From the NCBI RefSeq assembly GCF_004342845.1, contig NZ_SLXB01000005.1, positions 1 to 64,000 on the forward strand: a stretch of DNA of 64,000 nucleotides, read 5' to 3'. The stretch comes from Prevotella heparinolytica (GTDB taxonomy: Bacteria; Bacteroidota; Bacteroidia; Bacteroidales; Bacteroidaceae). The notes beneath the pieces were generated by a model, which did no database searches, was not told the origin of the DNA, and was given only the letters and a program-made list of their open reading frames with translations. Below, in pieces: positions 7,526 to 16,228 of this stretch; the first letter of the stretch is position 1, and each line of letters starts with the position of its first letter. The translations under genes and the position numbers were made by a program.

Positions 7526-9391
7526 GTGAATCTATTCAACTACTCCCGACGGGAAACATCCGAAGTAAATGTCGGAGCCACGCCCATGGGCGGCTCCAAC
7601 CCCATCCGCATACAGAGTATGACGAATACGGCTACGCAGGACACGGAAGCCAGCGTGGCACAAATAAAGCGCATCGTCGATGCCGGCGGTGAATACGTAC
7701 GCCTTACGGCACAAGGCATCAAGGAAGCCGAAAACCTGATGAACATCAATGCCGCTTTGCGACAAGACGGCTATATGACACCGCTTGTTGCCGACATTCA
7801 CTTCAACCCGAAAGTGGCGGATGTGGCGGCATTGTATGTGGAGAAAGTACGCATCAATCCCGGAAACTATGTGGATGCGGCACGCACCTTCAAACATCTG
7901 GAATACACCGATGAGGAGTATGCGCAAGAGCTCAAGAAGATACACGACCGCTTCGTGCCTTTCCTTAATATCTGCAAGGAAAACCATACGGCCATCCGCA
8001 TCGGCGTGAACCACGGCTCGCTGTCCGATCGTATCATGTCTCGCTACGGCGATACGCCGGAAGGCATGGTTGAGTCGTGCATGGAATTCTTGCGCATCTG
8101 CGTACAAGAGAACTTCATGAACGTTGCCATCTCCATCAAAGCCTCCAACACGGTGGTGATGGTGAAGACCGTACGCCTGTTGGCCGCCGTGATGGAGCGG
8201 GAAAACATGCGCTTCCCATTGCATCTCGGTGTGACGGAAGCCGGAGACGGAGAAGACGGACGCATCAAGTCGGCTTTAGGCATTGGCGCCTTATTGGTCG
8301 ACGGATTGGGAGATACCATTCGGGTCTCGCTGAGCGAAGCCCCTGAAGCGGAAATTCCTGTTGCACGAAAATTGGTGGACTACATCGTACAACGCCACGA
8401 CCATCCCTATATTCCCGGAACAGAGACTCCGCAATTTAACTATCTGTCTCCAACCCGCCGCGAAACGTCAGCCGTGCGCAACATAGGCGGAACAAACTTA
8501 CCCGTAGTCATTACCGCACGTCTGGATGGCAACATGGATTTCAACCCACAGTTCATACCTGACTATGTCTATACAGGACGCGCCATACCCGTTCAATGTC
8601 CGGCAGGCATGCAATGCATCATAGACGCCGATGTATGGATGGAACAACACAACAACGGCATAGAGCAGAGTAACGCTTGGCCTGCCTTCAAAGGAGACCA
8701 GCTTCCTTTCCTGAGCAGTTGCAACGCTTCCTTGAAATTCCTTTTCATTACCTATATGGGACTGAATGACGAGGCCATTGCCTGTCTGAAATATCATCCG
8801 GAAGTCGTGCTCATTTCGCAAAGCAACCACCCCAACCGCTTGGGCGAACAGCGTGCACTGGTGCATCAGATGATGCAAGAAGGGTTGAAGAACCCGGTCG
8901 TGTTTTTCGAACACTATGCAGAAAATGAAGTGGAAAATCTTCAAATCAAATCGGCCGCCGACATGGGAGCACTCATTTTCGACGGTTTGTGCGACGGTAT
9001 TTTCCTACTCAATCAAGGAAGCGATGGCAGGATAAGCGATAAAATGGTAGATGCCACCGCTTTCGGCATCCTGCAAGCCGGACGTGTACGCACCAGCAAG
9101 ACCGAATACATCTCTTGCCCCGGCTGCGGACGCACACTCTATGATTTGGAAAGCACCATTGCCCGAATCAAAGCCGCCACCGGCCATCTGAAAGGGTTCA
9201 AAATAGGTATTATGGGATGTATTGTCAACGGCCCCGGCGAGATGGCAGATGCCGACTACGGCTATGTAGGTGCCGGACGAGGCAAAATCAGTCTTTATAA
9301 AAAGAAAGAATGCATTGAGAAGAACATTCCCGAAGAAGAGGCTGTGGAAAAACTGATAGAGTTGATAAAGAAGAACGGAGATTATAAATAA
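7526..9391 (+). CDS. ispG: 4-hydroxy-3-methylbut-2-enyl diphosphate synthase, long form
   Basis: IspG (GcpE) reduces methylerythritol cyclodiphosphate to HMBPP in the MEP isoprenoid pathway, using a [4Fe-4S] cluster. The 621-residue protein is the long form with a central insertion, as found in Bacteroidetes, chlamydiae and plants. The N-terminal barrel begins at residue 1 (RRETSEVNVG). The C-terminal cluster ligands are C531 and C534 (CPGCGR) and C565 (GCIVNGPGE), with E572 as the likely fourth ligand. Translation starts at a GTG at 7526; this fits the conserved N-terminus and no upstream ATG is in frame. It converges on the S41 protease gene. Confidence 0.94.
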   Translation: MNLFNYSRRETSEVNVGATPMGGSNPIRIQSMTNTATQDTEASVAQIKRIVDAGGEYVRLTAQGIKEAENLMNINAALRQDGYMTPLVADIHFNPKVADVAALYVEKVRINPGNYVDAARTFKHLEYTDEEYAQELKKIHDRFVPFLNICKENHTAIRIGVNHGSLSDRIMSRYGDTPEGMVESCMEFLRICVQENFMNVAISIKASNTVVMVKTVRLLAAVMERENMRFPLHLGVTEAGDGEDGRIKSALGIGALLVDGLGDTIRVSLSEAPEAEIPVARKLVDYIVQRHDHPYIPGTETPQFNYLSPTRRETSAVRNIGGTNLPVVITARLDGNMDFNPQFIPDYVYTGRAIPVQCPAGMQCIIDADVWMEQHNNGIEQSNAWPAFKGDQLPFLSSCNASLKFLFITYMGLNDEAIACLKYHPEVVLISQSNHPNRLGEQRALVHQMMQEGLKNPVVFFEHYAENEVENLQIKSAADMGALIFDGLCDGIFLLNQGSDGRISDKMVDATAFGILQAGRVRTSKTEYISCPGCGRTLYDLESTIARIKAATGHLKGFKIGIMGCIVNGPGEMADADYGYVGAGRGKISLYKKKECIEKNIPEEEAVEKLIELIKKNGDYK

Positions 9392-9433
9392 GGCTTTGCA
9401 AGGCGCATCCAAACACCTTATGATTTTCTTTCA

Positions 9434-9491
9434 GACACAGATCGCACAGATGAACATGACTTCCATGAACCTAATCTGTGCAATCCGTGTC
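9434..9491. terminator. 18-bp hairpin of the ACACGGAT type between convergent genes
   Basis: The left arm 9434-9451 pairs with 9474-9491; the two mismatches are compatible with G-T pairs. On the plus strand a run of eight T's follows about 20 nt later. It probably ends ispG and the opposing S41 transcript. A hairpin with similar wording (TTCTTTCAG then CACGGATTACACGGA) lies at 40749-40815. Confidence 0.6.
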
Positions 9492-9515
9492 GCAAAATAT
9501 TAAGCTATCTTTTTT

Positions 9516-11201
9516 TTACTTAGCCACAGAAGTTATCGGCAAACTCAACATTTCTTTATACTTTGCCGGGGCAGTCAATATCTTCACCGCTTCCTTCAAA
9601 TCGTCATCGTCTTTCAACTGTTCAATGATGCTGCCGCGCTGATAATAATAACGCTTGACGATTTCTATGGCAATCATCGCCTTTATCTCCTTGGAGAAAT
9701 GGTCGAGGTCACGGTCGAGGTTGTGGCGCAGTTTTCGCTCCAGTGCCTTGAACTCTTCCGAGGCATCGGCCAGATAACCTTCAAACTCCGCCATCTCTTT
9801 CAAGTTCTTCAGTATCTTCTCAGTCTGCTGGTCATATTTGAAATCGGCCTTCTTTACCATTGCTTTGAAATCCGCATAATCAGCATCCGTGACCTTAAAC
9901 TTCTCGGCAGAAGGAATGGCAGGGTGCTTCAGACAATAGTCCGTAGCATAGTTGAAAATCAGGTTGTCATTGACAAGGTAGAACAGAATATTAGGCAATT
10001 TCTCCTGTTTCACCGTAATATCCGGAGTAATCCCGCCGCCATCGCGCACTTCACGTCCGGCAGCCGTATGAAACACGGTTGTCAGACTGTCGGGAATACG
10101 TCCCACACTGCCATCTTCGTTCCGGTGCTTGTAGTCTATGGCCTGTACGCAACGCCCGCTGGGGATGTAATATTTGGAAGTGGTCAGTTTTATCGTACCG
10201 CCATATGGCAACGGACGGGGAGTTTGCACCAAGCCTTTGCCGAAAGTACGATTACCGATGATAACGGCACGGTCAAGATCTTGCAAAGAACCTGCGAGAA
10301 TCTCTGAAGAAGAAGCCGTACCTCCGTTGACAAGAACCGCCAAAGGCATTTCCAAGTCCAATGGTTCACGTAAAGTTTTATAAGTATTGCCGGCTTGCTT
10401 TGTTTTACCTTTTGTTGTCACGAGTGTCTTGCCGCGAGGCAGGAAAAAATTGGCAATCTCGATAGATTCTTCCAGCAATCCGCCTCCGTTATTCCGCAAG
10501 TCAATCACCAAAGAGGTAATGCCTTTTTTCTTCAAATCCAGAAAAGCCTGCTTGAATTCTCTGGAAGGATTTCCTGAGAAAGTACTCAGGTTGATGTAGC
10601 CAATGTTGTTATCCAATACCGTGTAATAAGGGATAAACGGCAACTGAATGGAACGGCGGACAATATCGAACTCCAACAACTTCTCCGTGCCCGGGCGCTG
10701 CACTTTCAGTTTGAAGCTCGTGCCAACCTGACCGCGAAGCATCTCGCTGACTTCTTGATTGTTTTTCCCCGCAAGGTCCTTACCGTCAATCTCCATCAAG
10801 ACGTCTCCGGCCTTCAGCCCCACCTTGGCTGCCGGCATGTTCTCATACGGCTCGGCAATCATGGAGCGTTTCAATTTTGCATTCCATGTGATGATGGAAC
10901 CGATACCGCCATAAGAGTTCTTCAACATTTGCTCCAATTCACTTTGATCGTCTTCCGGATAGTAGGCTGTGTAAGGATCTAAGGAATAAAGCATGGCATC
11001 AATGCCCTCGCGAATGGTCTTATCGGGATTAATGGTATCGACGTAGAACATATCCAGTTCTTTCACTATCGAGTTAAACACATCCAAGTTCTTAGCTATC
11101 CTGAAATTACGGCTGTCGCCACTTCTGAAACCGAAAAAACAGACAACACCTGCCACAACGAGCAAGGCAGCCACCCAGCGTATTTGTAAAAATCTCCTCA
11201 T
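9516..11201 (-). CDS. C-terminal processing peptidase (S41, tail-specific protease)
   Basis: The 561-residue protein has an N-terminal membrane anchor or signal (RWVAALLVVAGVVCFFGF), a PDZ domain (about residues 90-170, with YGGIGSII and KVGLKAGDVLMEIDG) and the S41 catalytic domain. The nucleophile serine is in GGTASSSEILAG and the lysine in TFGKGLVQ. Such enzymes degrade or process proteins at C-termini on the periplasmic side. A long helical tail (about 430-540) is charged and coiled-coil-like. The gene starts 5 bp after the stop of the upstream PfkB kinase gene, so the two form an operon. Confidence 0.92.
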   Translation of the reverse strand: MRRFLQIRWVAALLVVAGVVCFFGFRSGDSRNFRIAKNLDVFNSIVKELDMFYVDTINPDKTIREGIDAMLYSLDPYTAYYPEDDQSELEQMLKNSYGGIGSIITWNAKLKRSMIAEPYENMPAAKVGLKAGDVLMEIDGKDLAGKNNQEVSEMLRGQVGTSFKLKVQRPGTEKLLEFDIVRRSIQLPFIPYYTVLDNNIGYINLSTFSGNPSREFKQAFLDLKKKGITSLVIDLRNNGGGLLEESIEIANFFLPRGKTLVTTKGKTKQAGNTYKTLREPLDLEMPLAVLVNGGTASSSEILAGSLQDLDRAVIIGNRTFGKGLVQTPRPLPYGGTIKLTTSKYYIPSGRCVQAIDYKHRNEDGSVGRIPDSLTTVFHTAAGREVRDGGGITPDITVKQEKLPNILFYLVNDNLIFNYATDYCLKHPAIPSAEKFKVTDADYADFKAMVKKADFKYDQQTEKILKNLKEMAEFEGYLADASEEFKALERKLRHNLDRDLDHFSKEIKAMIAIEIVKRYYYQRGSIIEQLKDDDDLKEAVKILTAPAKYKEMLSLPITSVAK

Positions 11202-11206
11202 ATTCT

Positions 11207-12193
11207 CTAATCGTTGATTATTAATATTTCTTCTCTAATCTTTTCCCATTGAGCCGCCGACAGCTCCGTTCCCAGCACTTGTATCACATTTTTGGAGAGC
11301 ATGGAGCCAATCTTTGCACATTTCTCCAGCGAGTAACCGCACGTAAGTCCGTACAAGAAGCCCGCAGCAAAATAGTCTCCCGCACCTGTGGTATCAACCA
11401 CCCTATCGACGGATTCTGCCGGCGCATGCACCTCTTCCGTGCCTTTGCGGATTAAAGAACCGCGTCCTCCCATCTTCACGATGGCTATGCTGCACATTCC
11501 GGCAATGATGTCCAGCGCCTTCTCCGGTTCCTTGCCGGTGAAGGCTCTGGCTTCCTCTTCATTCGCAAACACGATATCCACGTATTTATTCATAAGCAAA
11601 GAGAAAAATACATGATCGTCTTCCACGATGTTATAGCTTGCCATATCCAAACATACTTGTAGTCCGGCCTCTTTAGCCAATTCGATGGCACGGAGAATCA
11701 TGTCATGATCCTGTACCAGATAGCCCTCTATAAATAAATAAGTATATCCTTTGAACATGTCCAGCGTAAGTTCTTCCGCTCTCAAAGTTGAAGCCGCTCC
11801 CAAATAAGTACCGAAGGTGCGCTCTCCGTCGGGCGAAACAAAAGTAGAGGCTACACCTGAAGGGAGAAAGGATGAGAGCAGCAAATTAGCCTCTGTGCCA
11901 CGCTCCAACAGGCTATTGCGAAAAAAGTCTCCGTAAAAGTCGTTTCCCACCTTTCCGATAAATCCTGTCGCTGCCCCAAGATGCGCCATGCCTCGAATAG
12001 CATTGCCGGCAGAACCTCCGGTGGAAAGATGTGTCTTCATCCGGCTGAAGTATTCATTGATTTTCAACAATCCTACCTCATCTATAAGAGTCATGCTTCC
12101 TTTAGGAAGTTGCATTTCCGTCAATATTTCATCATTCTCAAGGGTCACCAACACATCTACCAGAGCGTTGCCTAATCCTATTATTTTGTCCAT
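11207..12193 (-). CDS. PfkB-family sugar/nucleoside kinase (adenosine-kinase-like)
   Basis: The start is placed at the ATG at 12193 because the conserved N-terminus begins there (MDKIIGLGNALVDVLV) and the promoter box at 12211-12218 lies between this codon and an upstream in-frame ATG at 12274. The 328-residue ribokinase-fold protein shows the first PfkB signature (STGGSAGNAIRGMAHLG) and the second with the catalytic Asp (DTTGAGDYFAAGFLYG). Relatives in Bacteroides are annotated as adenosine kinases; the substrate cannot be fixed from sequence alone. It forms an operon with the S41 protease gene. Confidence 0.88.
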   Translation of the reverse strand: MDKIIGLGNALVDVLVTLENDEILTEMQLPKGSMTLIDEVGLLKINEYFSRMKTHLSTGGSAGNAIRGMAHLGAATGFIGKVGNDFYGDFFRNSLLERGTEANLLLSSFLPSGVASTFVSPDGERTFGTYLGAASTLRAEELTLDMFKGYTYLFIEGYLVQDHDMILRAIELAKEAGLQVCLDMASYNIVEDDHVFFSLLMNKYVDIVFANEEEARAFTGKEPEKALDIIAGMCSIAIVKMGGRGSLIRKGTEEVHAPAESVDRVVDTTGAGDYFAAGFLYGLTCGYSLEKCAKIGSMLSKNVIQVLGTELSAAQWEKIREEILIIND

Positions 12194-12210
12194 CAGCGAT
12201 ATTTTTTTCG

Positions 12211-12218
12211 CAAAGATA
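12211..12218 (-). promoter_or_regulatory. -7 promoter box for the kinase-protease operon
   Basis: TATCTTTG on the minus strand ends 17 bp upstream of the ATG at 12193, predicting a leader of about 10 nt. It lies back to back with the tRNA promoter. Confidence 0.65.
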
Positions 12219-12241
12219 TTGCATATTTCAAAATATCCTAT

Positions 12242-12249
12242 TACTTTTG
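12242..12249 (+). promoter_or_regulatory. -7 promoter box for the tRNA-Asn pair
   Basis: TACTTTTG matches TAnnTTTG and lies 25 bp before the first tRNA. A TTG about 20 bp upstream (12219-12221) could serve as the -33 element. Confidence 0.6.
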
Positions 12250-12274
12250 CACCGCATTTAAGGAAATGCAACAT

Positions 12275-12348
12275 TCTTCCTTAGCTCAGTCGGTTAGAGC
12301 ATCTGACTGTTAATCAGAGGGTCCTTGGTTCAAGTCCAAGAGGAAGAG
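12275..12348 (+). tRNA. tRNA-Asn (GTT)
   Basis: A complete cloverleaf can be drawn: acceptor TCTTCCT with AGGAAGA, D-arm GCTC/GAGC, anticodon arm TCTGA/TCAGA with loop CTGTTAA giving anticodon GTT, T-arm CTTGG/CCAAG with loop TTCAAGT, and discriminator G. The gene length is 74 nt and CCA is not encoded. Confidence 0.97.
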
Positions 12349-12371
12349 CGAAAAACTCCTTGAATGCACAT

Positions 12372-12445
12372 TCTTCCTTAGCTCAGTCGGTTAGAGCATC
12401 TGACTGTTAATCAGAGGGTCCTTGGTTCAAGTCCAAGAGGAAGAG
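12372..12445 (+). tRNA. tRNA-Asn (GTT), second identical copy
   Basis: Identical over 74 nt to the copy 23 bp upstream. The few bases before each copy are also similar (ATGCAACATTC and ATGCACATTC), pointing to a recent tandem duplication. Both copies probably come from one transcript. Confidence 0.97.
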
Positions 12446-12449
12446 CAGT

Positions 12450-12478
12450 AAGGTTCGTCATTGCGGCGAGCCTTTTTT
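12450..12478 (+). terminator. intrinsic terminator after the tRNA-Asn pair
   Basis: An 8-bp stem (AAGGTTCG with CGAGCCTT, one G-T pair) is followed immediately by a T-run. Confidence 0.8.
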
Positions 12479-12485
12479 ATTCCAC

Positions 12486-13181
12486 TTACGAATCTGCCAC
12501 AGCCAGCGTCAAAATGCTGAATCGAACACCTTCCACATCCTTGAAAGCATCGGCACAAGCCGTGATAGTGGCGCCGGTAGTCAGCACATCGTCCACAATC
12601 AACACATGCTTTCCGGCGAAACGCTCCGGACAATGCAGGCAGAAGATACCGTCCACATTTACCCAACGCTCATAGGCTGACTTCCGTGTCTGTGTTCCGG
12701 TATGCTTCTTGCGCGATAAGGAAGAGGTATCGACCGAGATGCCTGTCACATCGGATATGCCACGGGCGATGCACTCGCTCTGATTATATCCGCGCGACTT
12801 TTGCTTACGAGGATGCAAAGGCACAGGAAGTATGACGTCTATATCCCGAAAAAAGTCGACAGGCAGCAACTCTGCCGTCATAAAACGTCCCATTGTTTTG
12901 CCTAAATCCTGCCGTCCGCCATACTTTAGCAGATGCGGGATGTTACGAAAATCACTGCCTTTGCGGTAATAAAAGAAGGAGGAAGCACGTACCAAAGGAA
13001 TTTTTCCCCAAAACATGCGTTCCACGATATTGTCGGCGTGGAGATGGAAGTTCGTCCGGGGCATATCCATATTGCACTTCATACAGATGCCTTCTTCTCC
13101 CTCCTGCAAGGCGTTTCCGCATACCGCGCACCGGCATGGGAAAAACAATCGGACAAAAGACACAAGCCAAGTTTTAAGCAT
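12486..13181 (-). CDS. comF: ComF-family phosphoribosyltransferase-like protein
   Basis: The protein (about 231 residues) has the ComF layout: an N-terminal double CxxC zinc finger (CRCAVCG and CMKC), then a type I phosphoribosyltransferase fold with the PRPP loop VLIVDDVLTTGATI near the C-terminus. ComF proteins support uptake or processing of transforming DNA in competent bacteria; the role in Bacteroides is not established. The ATG at 13181 is chosen because an AAGGA lies 8 nt before it; ATG 13190 and TTG 13223 are in-frame alternatives. It follows the inositol-monophosphatase-type gene by about 50 bp and is probably co-transcribed. Confidence 0.88.
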   Translation of the reverse strand: MLKTWLVSFVRLFFPCRCAVCGNALQEGEEGICMKCNMDMPRTNFHLHADNIVERMFWGKIPLVRASSFFYYRKGSDFRNIPHLLKYGGRQDLGKTMGRFMTAELLPVDFFRDIDVILPVPLHPRKQKSRGYNQSECIARGISDVTGISVDTSSLSRKKHTGTQTRKSAYERWVNVDGIFCLHCPERFAGKHVLIVDDVLTTGATITACADAFKDVEGVRFSILTLAVADS

Positions 13182-13233
13182 ATTTTCCATTTCCTTGAAA
13201 TCCAATCGGCCGGTATGTCGCAAACGGACATGC

Positions 13234-14037
13234 CTACATATTATGCGGTGGAACTTCTTTTACCAACTGTAAGAGCAGGGGATGCAGAGGTCCGTTGGTG
13301 GCTATGATGTGATGCCCGTCCATAAAATTCTCATTACCATAAAAGTCGGTTACTTTGCCGCCAGCTTCCAATACCATGAGGGCCGCCGCCGAGAAATCCC
13401 ACTTGCCGATAAATGCCTCCAGCCAAGCGTCAAAACGCCCGGCAGCCACGTAGCAAAGGGCAAGAGCAGCCGAACCGTTCATGCGAATACCCGCTACCTT
13501 TCCATACAGTTCATGTATCAAATGCTCACCCGTACGGGCGTATTGCTTAAAATTATAAGGCAGTTCCGTGACCACAAAAGCCTCTTCTGCATTCCGAACG
13601 GCAGAAACACACATTTTCTCCCCATCCACATAGGCTCCTCCTCCCTTCCAAGCATAGAAGCACTCGTCCCGGCACGGCTCATAAACCACTCCCAAAAGGA
13701 GGGAATGTTTATCGCGCAAAGCAATGCTGACACAATAAGGAGCATTGTCGTGTATGTAGTTCGTGGTTCCATCCAAGGGGTCTACCACCCAACAATAAGG
13801 CTCGTCTTGATAAACGGCCGAGCCTTCTTCCGTGATAAATCCCGCTTCGGGAAGAAGCTGTCTGAGTGCGGTCACAACCCGCCTTTCCGACTCTTTATCT
13901 ACATAAGAAACATAGTCGTGCGCATGTTTCTCCACCACCGCCTCTCTACGGAAGCTTTTCCGCTCTTCTTTCAGGAAATGCCCCGCTTCACGTGCTATTC
14001 GGCATACAGATTCTGTCAGTGTTTTCAAGTTCTCCAT
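13234..14037 (-). CDS. inositol-monophosphatase-family phosphatase
   Basis: The 267-residue protein belongs to the Mg-dependent IMPase/FBPase superfamily. Metal-binding motifs are visible: EEGS near residue 70, DPLDGTTNYIH near 86, and KWDFSAAALMVLEAGG in the C-terminal half. The length is typical of IMPase/SuhB. Members hydrolyse inositol phosphate or related sugar phosphates, or 3'-phosphoadenosine phosphate; the substrate is not determined by the motifs. It is the first gene of a unit with comF and has a TAnnTTTG promoter upstream. Confidence 0.9.
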   Translation of the reverse strand: MENLKTLTESVCRIAREAGHFLKEERKSFRREAVVEKHAHDYVSYVDKESERRVVTALRQLLPEAGFITEEGSAVYQDEPYCWVVDPLDGTTNYIHDNAPYCVSIALRDKHSLLLGVVYEPCRDECFYAWKGGGAYVDGEKMCVSAVRNAEEAFVVTELPYNFKQYARTGEHLIHELYGKVAGIRMNGSAALALCYVAAGRFDAWLEAFIGKWDFSAAALMVLEAGGKVTDFYGNENFMDGHHIIATNGPLHPLLLQLVKEVPPHNM

Positions 14038-14063
14038 ATTTCCATTCTAATCGTATCCACCTG

Positions 14064-14071
14064 CAAAGGTA
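14064..14071 (-). promoter_or_regulatory. -7 promoter box for the phosphatase-comF unit
   Basis: TACCTTTG on the minus strand, about 27 bp upstream of the start codon. Confidence 0.6.
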
Positions 14072-14206
14072 GAAACAAATCGGTGATTTGTCGCTTGCCC
14101 GACTCGGAAGTTTATCCAAGACAAGCGAAAATAAAGTTGGCAGAAGACAAACGCAAAGGACAGTTCTAAACAGGGGATTTGTATAGAAAAAAGAAAAAAC
14201 ATAACT

Positions 14207-14316
14207 TTTACACTAATTACCCGTTCTGTTTTTACTAAAAACTCGCCGGATTTTTACTAAAAATTCCGGGAAAAATTAGTAAAAATCCGGGGAGTTTTTA
14301 GTAAAATTTCTCCACC
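14207..14316. repeat. 22-bp-period array, family A (ACTAAAAA type), forming a 77-bp near-palindrome
   Basis: Four consecutive 22-bp units begin at 14229, 14251, 14273 and 14295; each carries TTACTAAAAA or its mirror TTAGTAAAAA followed by a CCGG-rich segment. A weaker unit precedes at 14207. Because the last two units mirror the first two, 14230-14260 and 14276-14306 form a 31-bp inverted repeat with a single mismatch. The array lies in the divergent gap between the phosphatase and GNAT genes. Confidence 0.85.
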
Positions 14317-14703
14317 TTGATTATCAGACGATTACAGAAATTCTTCTTGTTGCAATTTATTACCAACACGTCATCCCTTATCCGCATGTATATAAAAGCG
14401 CATTTTAGCACATCCTACCGCCGGAAGCGGAAAACAGCAACAGGATGAAAAGAACCGTCTGCACCCATTTTTTCTCTCTTTCTGAAGAAACTATGCCGGC
14501 AAGCTTAAATGACACATTATGTTCTTTTTCTGTGCTGTGGATGTTTTAAACAACAACATTCTTACGTAATGTTTAACCATGGAAAATTCGGCTATTTGGA
14601 GGATTGACAGAAGCAGTTTCATGAGGTTGTAGCAAAACTCGGTTCTTTTTTAAACCTTGTTCCGGTGCAACCTGATGCTTTTAAAAACAAAAGATTTTAT
14701 CAA
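14317..14703. other. intergenic region, no gene seen
   Basis: About 390 bp of AT-rich DNA upstream of the GNAT gene. I see no open frame with recognisable motifs and no convincing TAnnTTTG box here. It must contain the GNAT promoter if that gene is expressed alone. Confidence 0.45.
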
Positions 14704-14973
14704 ATGGAAATTCTGCATAATCAAGAACAGAGACAGTTCGTTACCGAGACAGATGGAGCGACAGCCCACGTAAGTTACAAAATACACAGTGGCACGTTGG
14801 ACATCAAACACACCATCGTACCTAAAGAACTGGAAGGGAAAGGTATTGCCTCAGCCCTTGTAAATGTGGCTTACAACTACGCTTTGAGCAATGGATTACG
14901 CCCAATGGCAACTTGTTCTTATGCAAAAAGCCGGTTGGCAAAGCATCCCGAATATACAAACAAAAAACTTTAA
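14704..14973 (+). CDS. small GNAT-fold N-acetyltransferase (YjdJ/PF14542 type)
   Basis: This 89-residue protein consists of little more than the acetyl-CoA-binding core. Its motif ELEGKGIASALVNVAYNYA matches the R/Q-x2-G-x-G/A P-loop region of the short GCN5-related family, and it ends with the typical C-terminal segment MATCSYAKSRLAKHPEY. The substrate is unknown. The ATG at 14704 is used because a family-like sequence starts there; an upstream in-frame GTG at 14665 would add 13 residues without family support. It converges on the exonuclease gene. Confidence 0.85.
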   Translation: MEILHNQEQRQFVTETDGATAHVSYKIHSGTLDIKHTIVPKELEGKGIASALVNVAYNYALSNGLRPMATCSYAKSRLAKHPEYTNKKL

Positions 14974-14992
14974 AGAAGGGGGAGGAGCGAGC

Positions 14993-15496
14993 TTAAAACA
15001 AGCCACCGAATACGTTCCTCGCAATCCATGCGCACGCCTCGGCATCGGCCAAAGCGTGATGATGCTGTTCCAACTGATAGCCGCAACAGGCTGCCACCGT
15101 GTGCAGTTGATAATTAGGCAAACCTTTGATGACACGGCGTGCCGCCTGCAAGGTACAATGGAAATCATAATCGGGATAATCCATGCCATATACCCGGAAC
15201 ACAGCCTTCAGGCAACTCTCGTCAAAGGCCTTGTTGTACGCCACTAACGGCAATCCTTCGATGCGTGGAGCTATCTCCTGCCAAACCAAGGGAAAAACCG
15301 GCGCACGCTCCGTATCGGCCTGCGTCAGGCCATGCACGCGGCTGTTCCAACATGTATAATATTCCGGTTCGGGACGAATGAGGCTATAATAACTGTCCGT
15401 TATTTCTCCATCCCGCACCACCACTACTCCCACGCTGCACACACTGCAACGCTGTTCGTTGGCCGTTTCAAAATCAATCGCTGCAAAATTTTCCAT
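14993..15496 (-). CDS. DEDDh 3'-5' exonuclease (DNA polymerase III epsilon-like)
   Basis: The 167-residue protein is a stand-alone exonuclease domain. Catalytic residues are visible in Exo I (AIDFET, residues 6-11), Exo II (LVAYNKAFDESCL) and Exo III with the histidine of the DEDDh class (HHALADAEA, near 146-154). It probably trims 3' ends in repair or RNA turnover; the short length and lack of a polymerase-binding tail argue against it being the replicative proofreading subunit. It is divergent from the Nudix gene. Confidence 0.88.
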   Translation of the reverse strand: MENFAAIDFETANEQRCSVCSVGVVVVRDGEITDSYYSLIRPEPEYYTCWNSRVHGLTQADTERAPVFPLVWQEIAPRIEGLPLVAYNKAFDESCLKAVFRVYGMDYPDYDFHCTLQAARRVIKGLPNYQLHTVAACCGYQLEQHHHALADAEACAWIARNVFGGLF

Positions 15497-15606
15497 TCCT
15501 TAAAAATATCATGCCAAAAATAGTCAGAAAAATCCGGCCGAACAGCAAAATGAATCTCAAAAAAAATAAAAAAGAACAAGCGCTTTTTTATCCCCTCGGT
15601 TTGCAA

Positions 15607-15614
15607 TATCTTTG
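15607..15614 (+). promoter_or_regulatory. -7 promoter box for the Nudix gene
   Basis: TATCTTTG ends 27 bp before the ATG at 15642. Confidence 0.65.
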
Positions 15615-15641
15615 CCTTCCATCAGATTAAGCCAGAGCATA

Positions 15642-16172
15642 ATGGAACATCCTCTCTCTCAATTCAAGTACTGCCCGAAGTGCGGTTCCGCCCGTTTCGA
15701 GCCCCATAACAGCAAGTCAAAGCAATGTGCCGATTGCGGTTTTGTCTACTACTTCAACTCCTCGGCAGCCACGGTGGCTTTCATTCTGAACGAACGGGAC
15801 GAGCTTCTTGTATGCCGCCGTGCCAAAGAGCCCGCAAAGGGCACGCTGGATTTGCCCGGCGGCTTCATCGACATGGCAGAGACGGGTGAGGAAGGTGTGA
15901 GCCGCGAAGTAAAAGAAGAGACGGGCATGGAGGTGACAAATGCGAAATACCTCTTCTCGCTGCCCAACATTTACGTCTATTCCGGCTTTTCCGTACACAC
16001 GCTTGACATGTTTTTCCTGTGCAAAGTGGCCGACATGCTGCATTTCAAGGCGATGGACGATGCGGCGGAAGCATTCTTTCTTCCATTGAAAGACGTACGT
16101 CCGGAAGAGTTCGGGTTGCATTCCATCCGCAAAGGGGTGCAGATGTTCATCGACGAATATATCTCAAAATAA
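15642..16172 (+). CDS. Nudix hydrolase with N-terminal zinc ribbon
   Basis: The 176-residue protein starts with a zinc ribbon (YCPKCGS then CADCGF, residues 10-35) and continues with a Nudix domain whose box GGFIDMAETGEEGVSREVKEETGME fits G-x5-E-x7-REUxEExGU. The ribbon plus Nudix layout resembles NudC-like NADH pyrophosphatases, but this protein is shorter, so the substrate is open. The ATG at 15642 follows directly after the promoter region; an upstream TTG overlaps the -7 box and is excluded. Confidence 0.88.
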   Translation: MEHPLSQFKYCPKCGSARFEPHNSKSKQCADCGFVYYFNSSAATVAFILNERDELLVCRRAKEPAKGTLDLPGGFIDMAETGEEGVSREVKEETGMEVTNAKYLFSLPNIYVYSGFSVHTLDMFFLCKVADMLHFKAMDDAAEAFFLPLKDVRPEEFGLHSIRKGVQMFIDEYISK

Positions 16173-16228
16173 GCCCGTTTCATGGCGTGATACGGAGAGG
16201 AACTCCCCCCCCTCTGTCGTTCCCGTTT

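Noticed and set aside
12194..12274. Upstream ATG extension of the PfkB kinase
   Set aside because: The extension crosses the -7 promoter box and has no family similarity; the conserved N-terminus starts at 12193.
12275..12445. Integration (att) site at the tRNA-Asn genes
   Set aside because: No integrase or displaced tRNA 3' fragment is nearby; the duplication covers the full tRNA, not only its 3' end.
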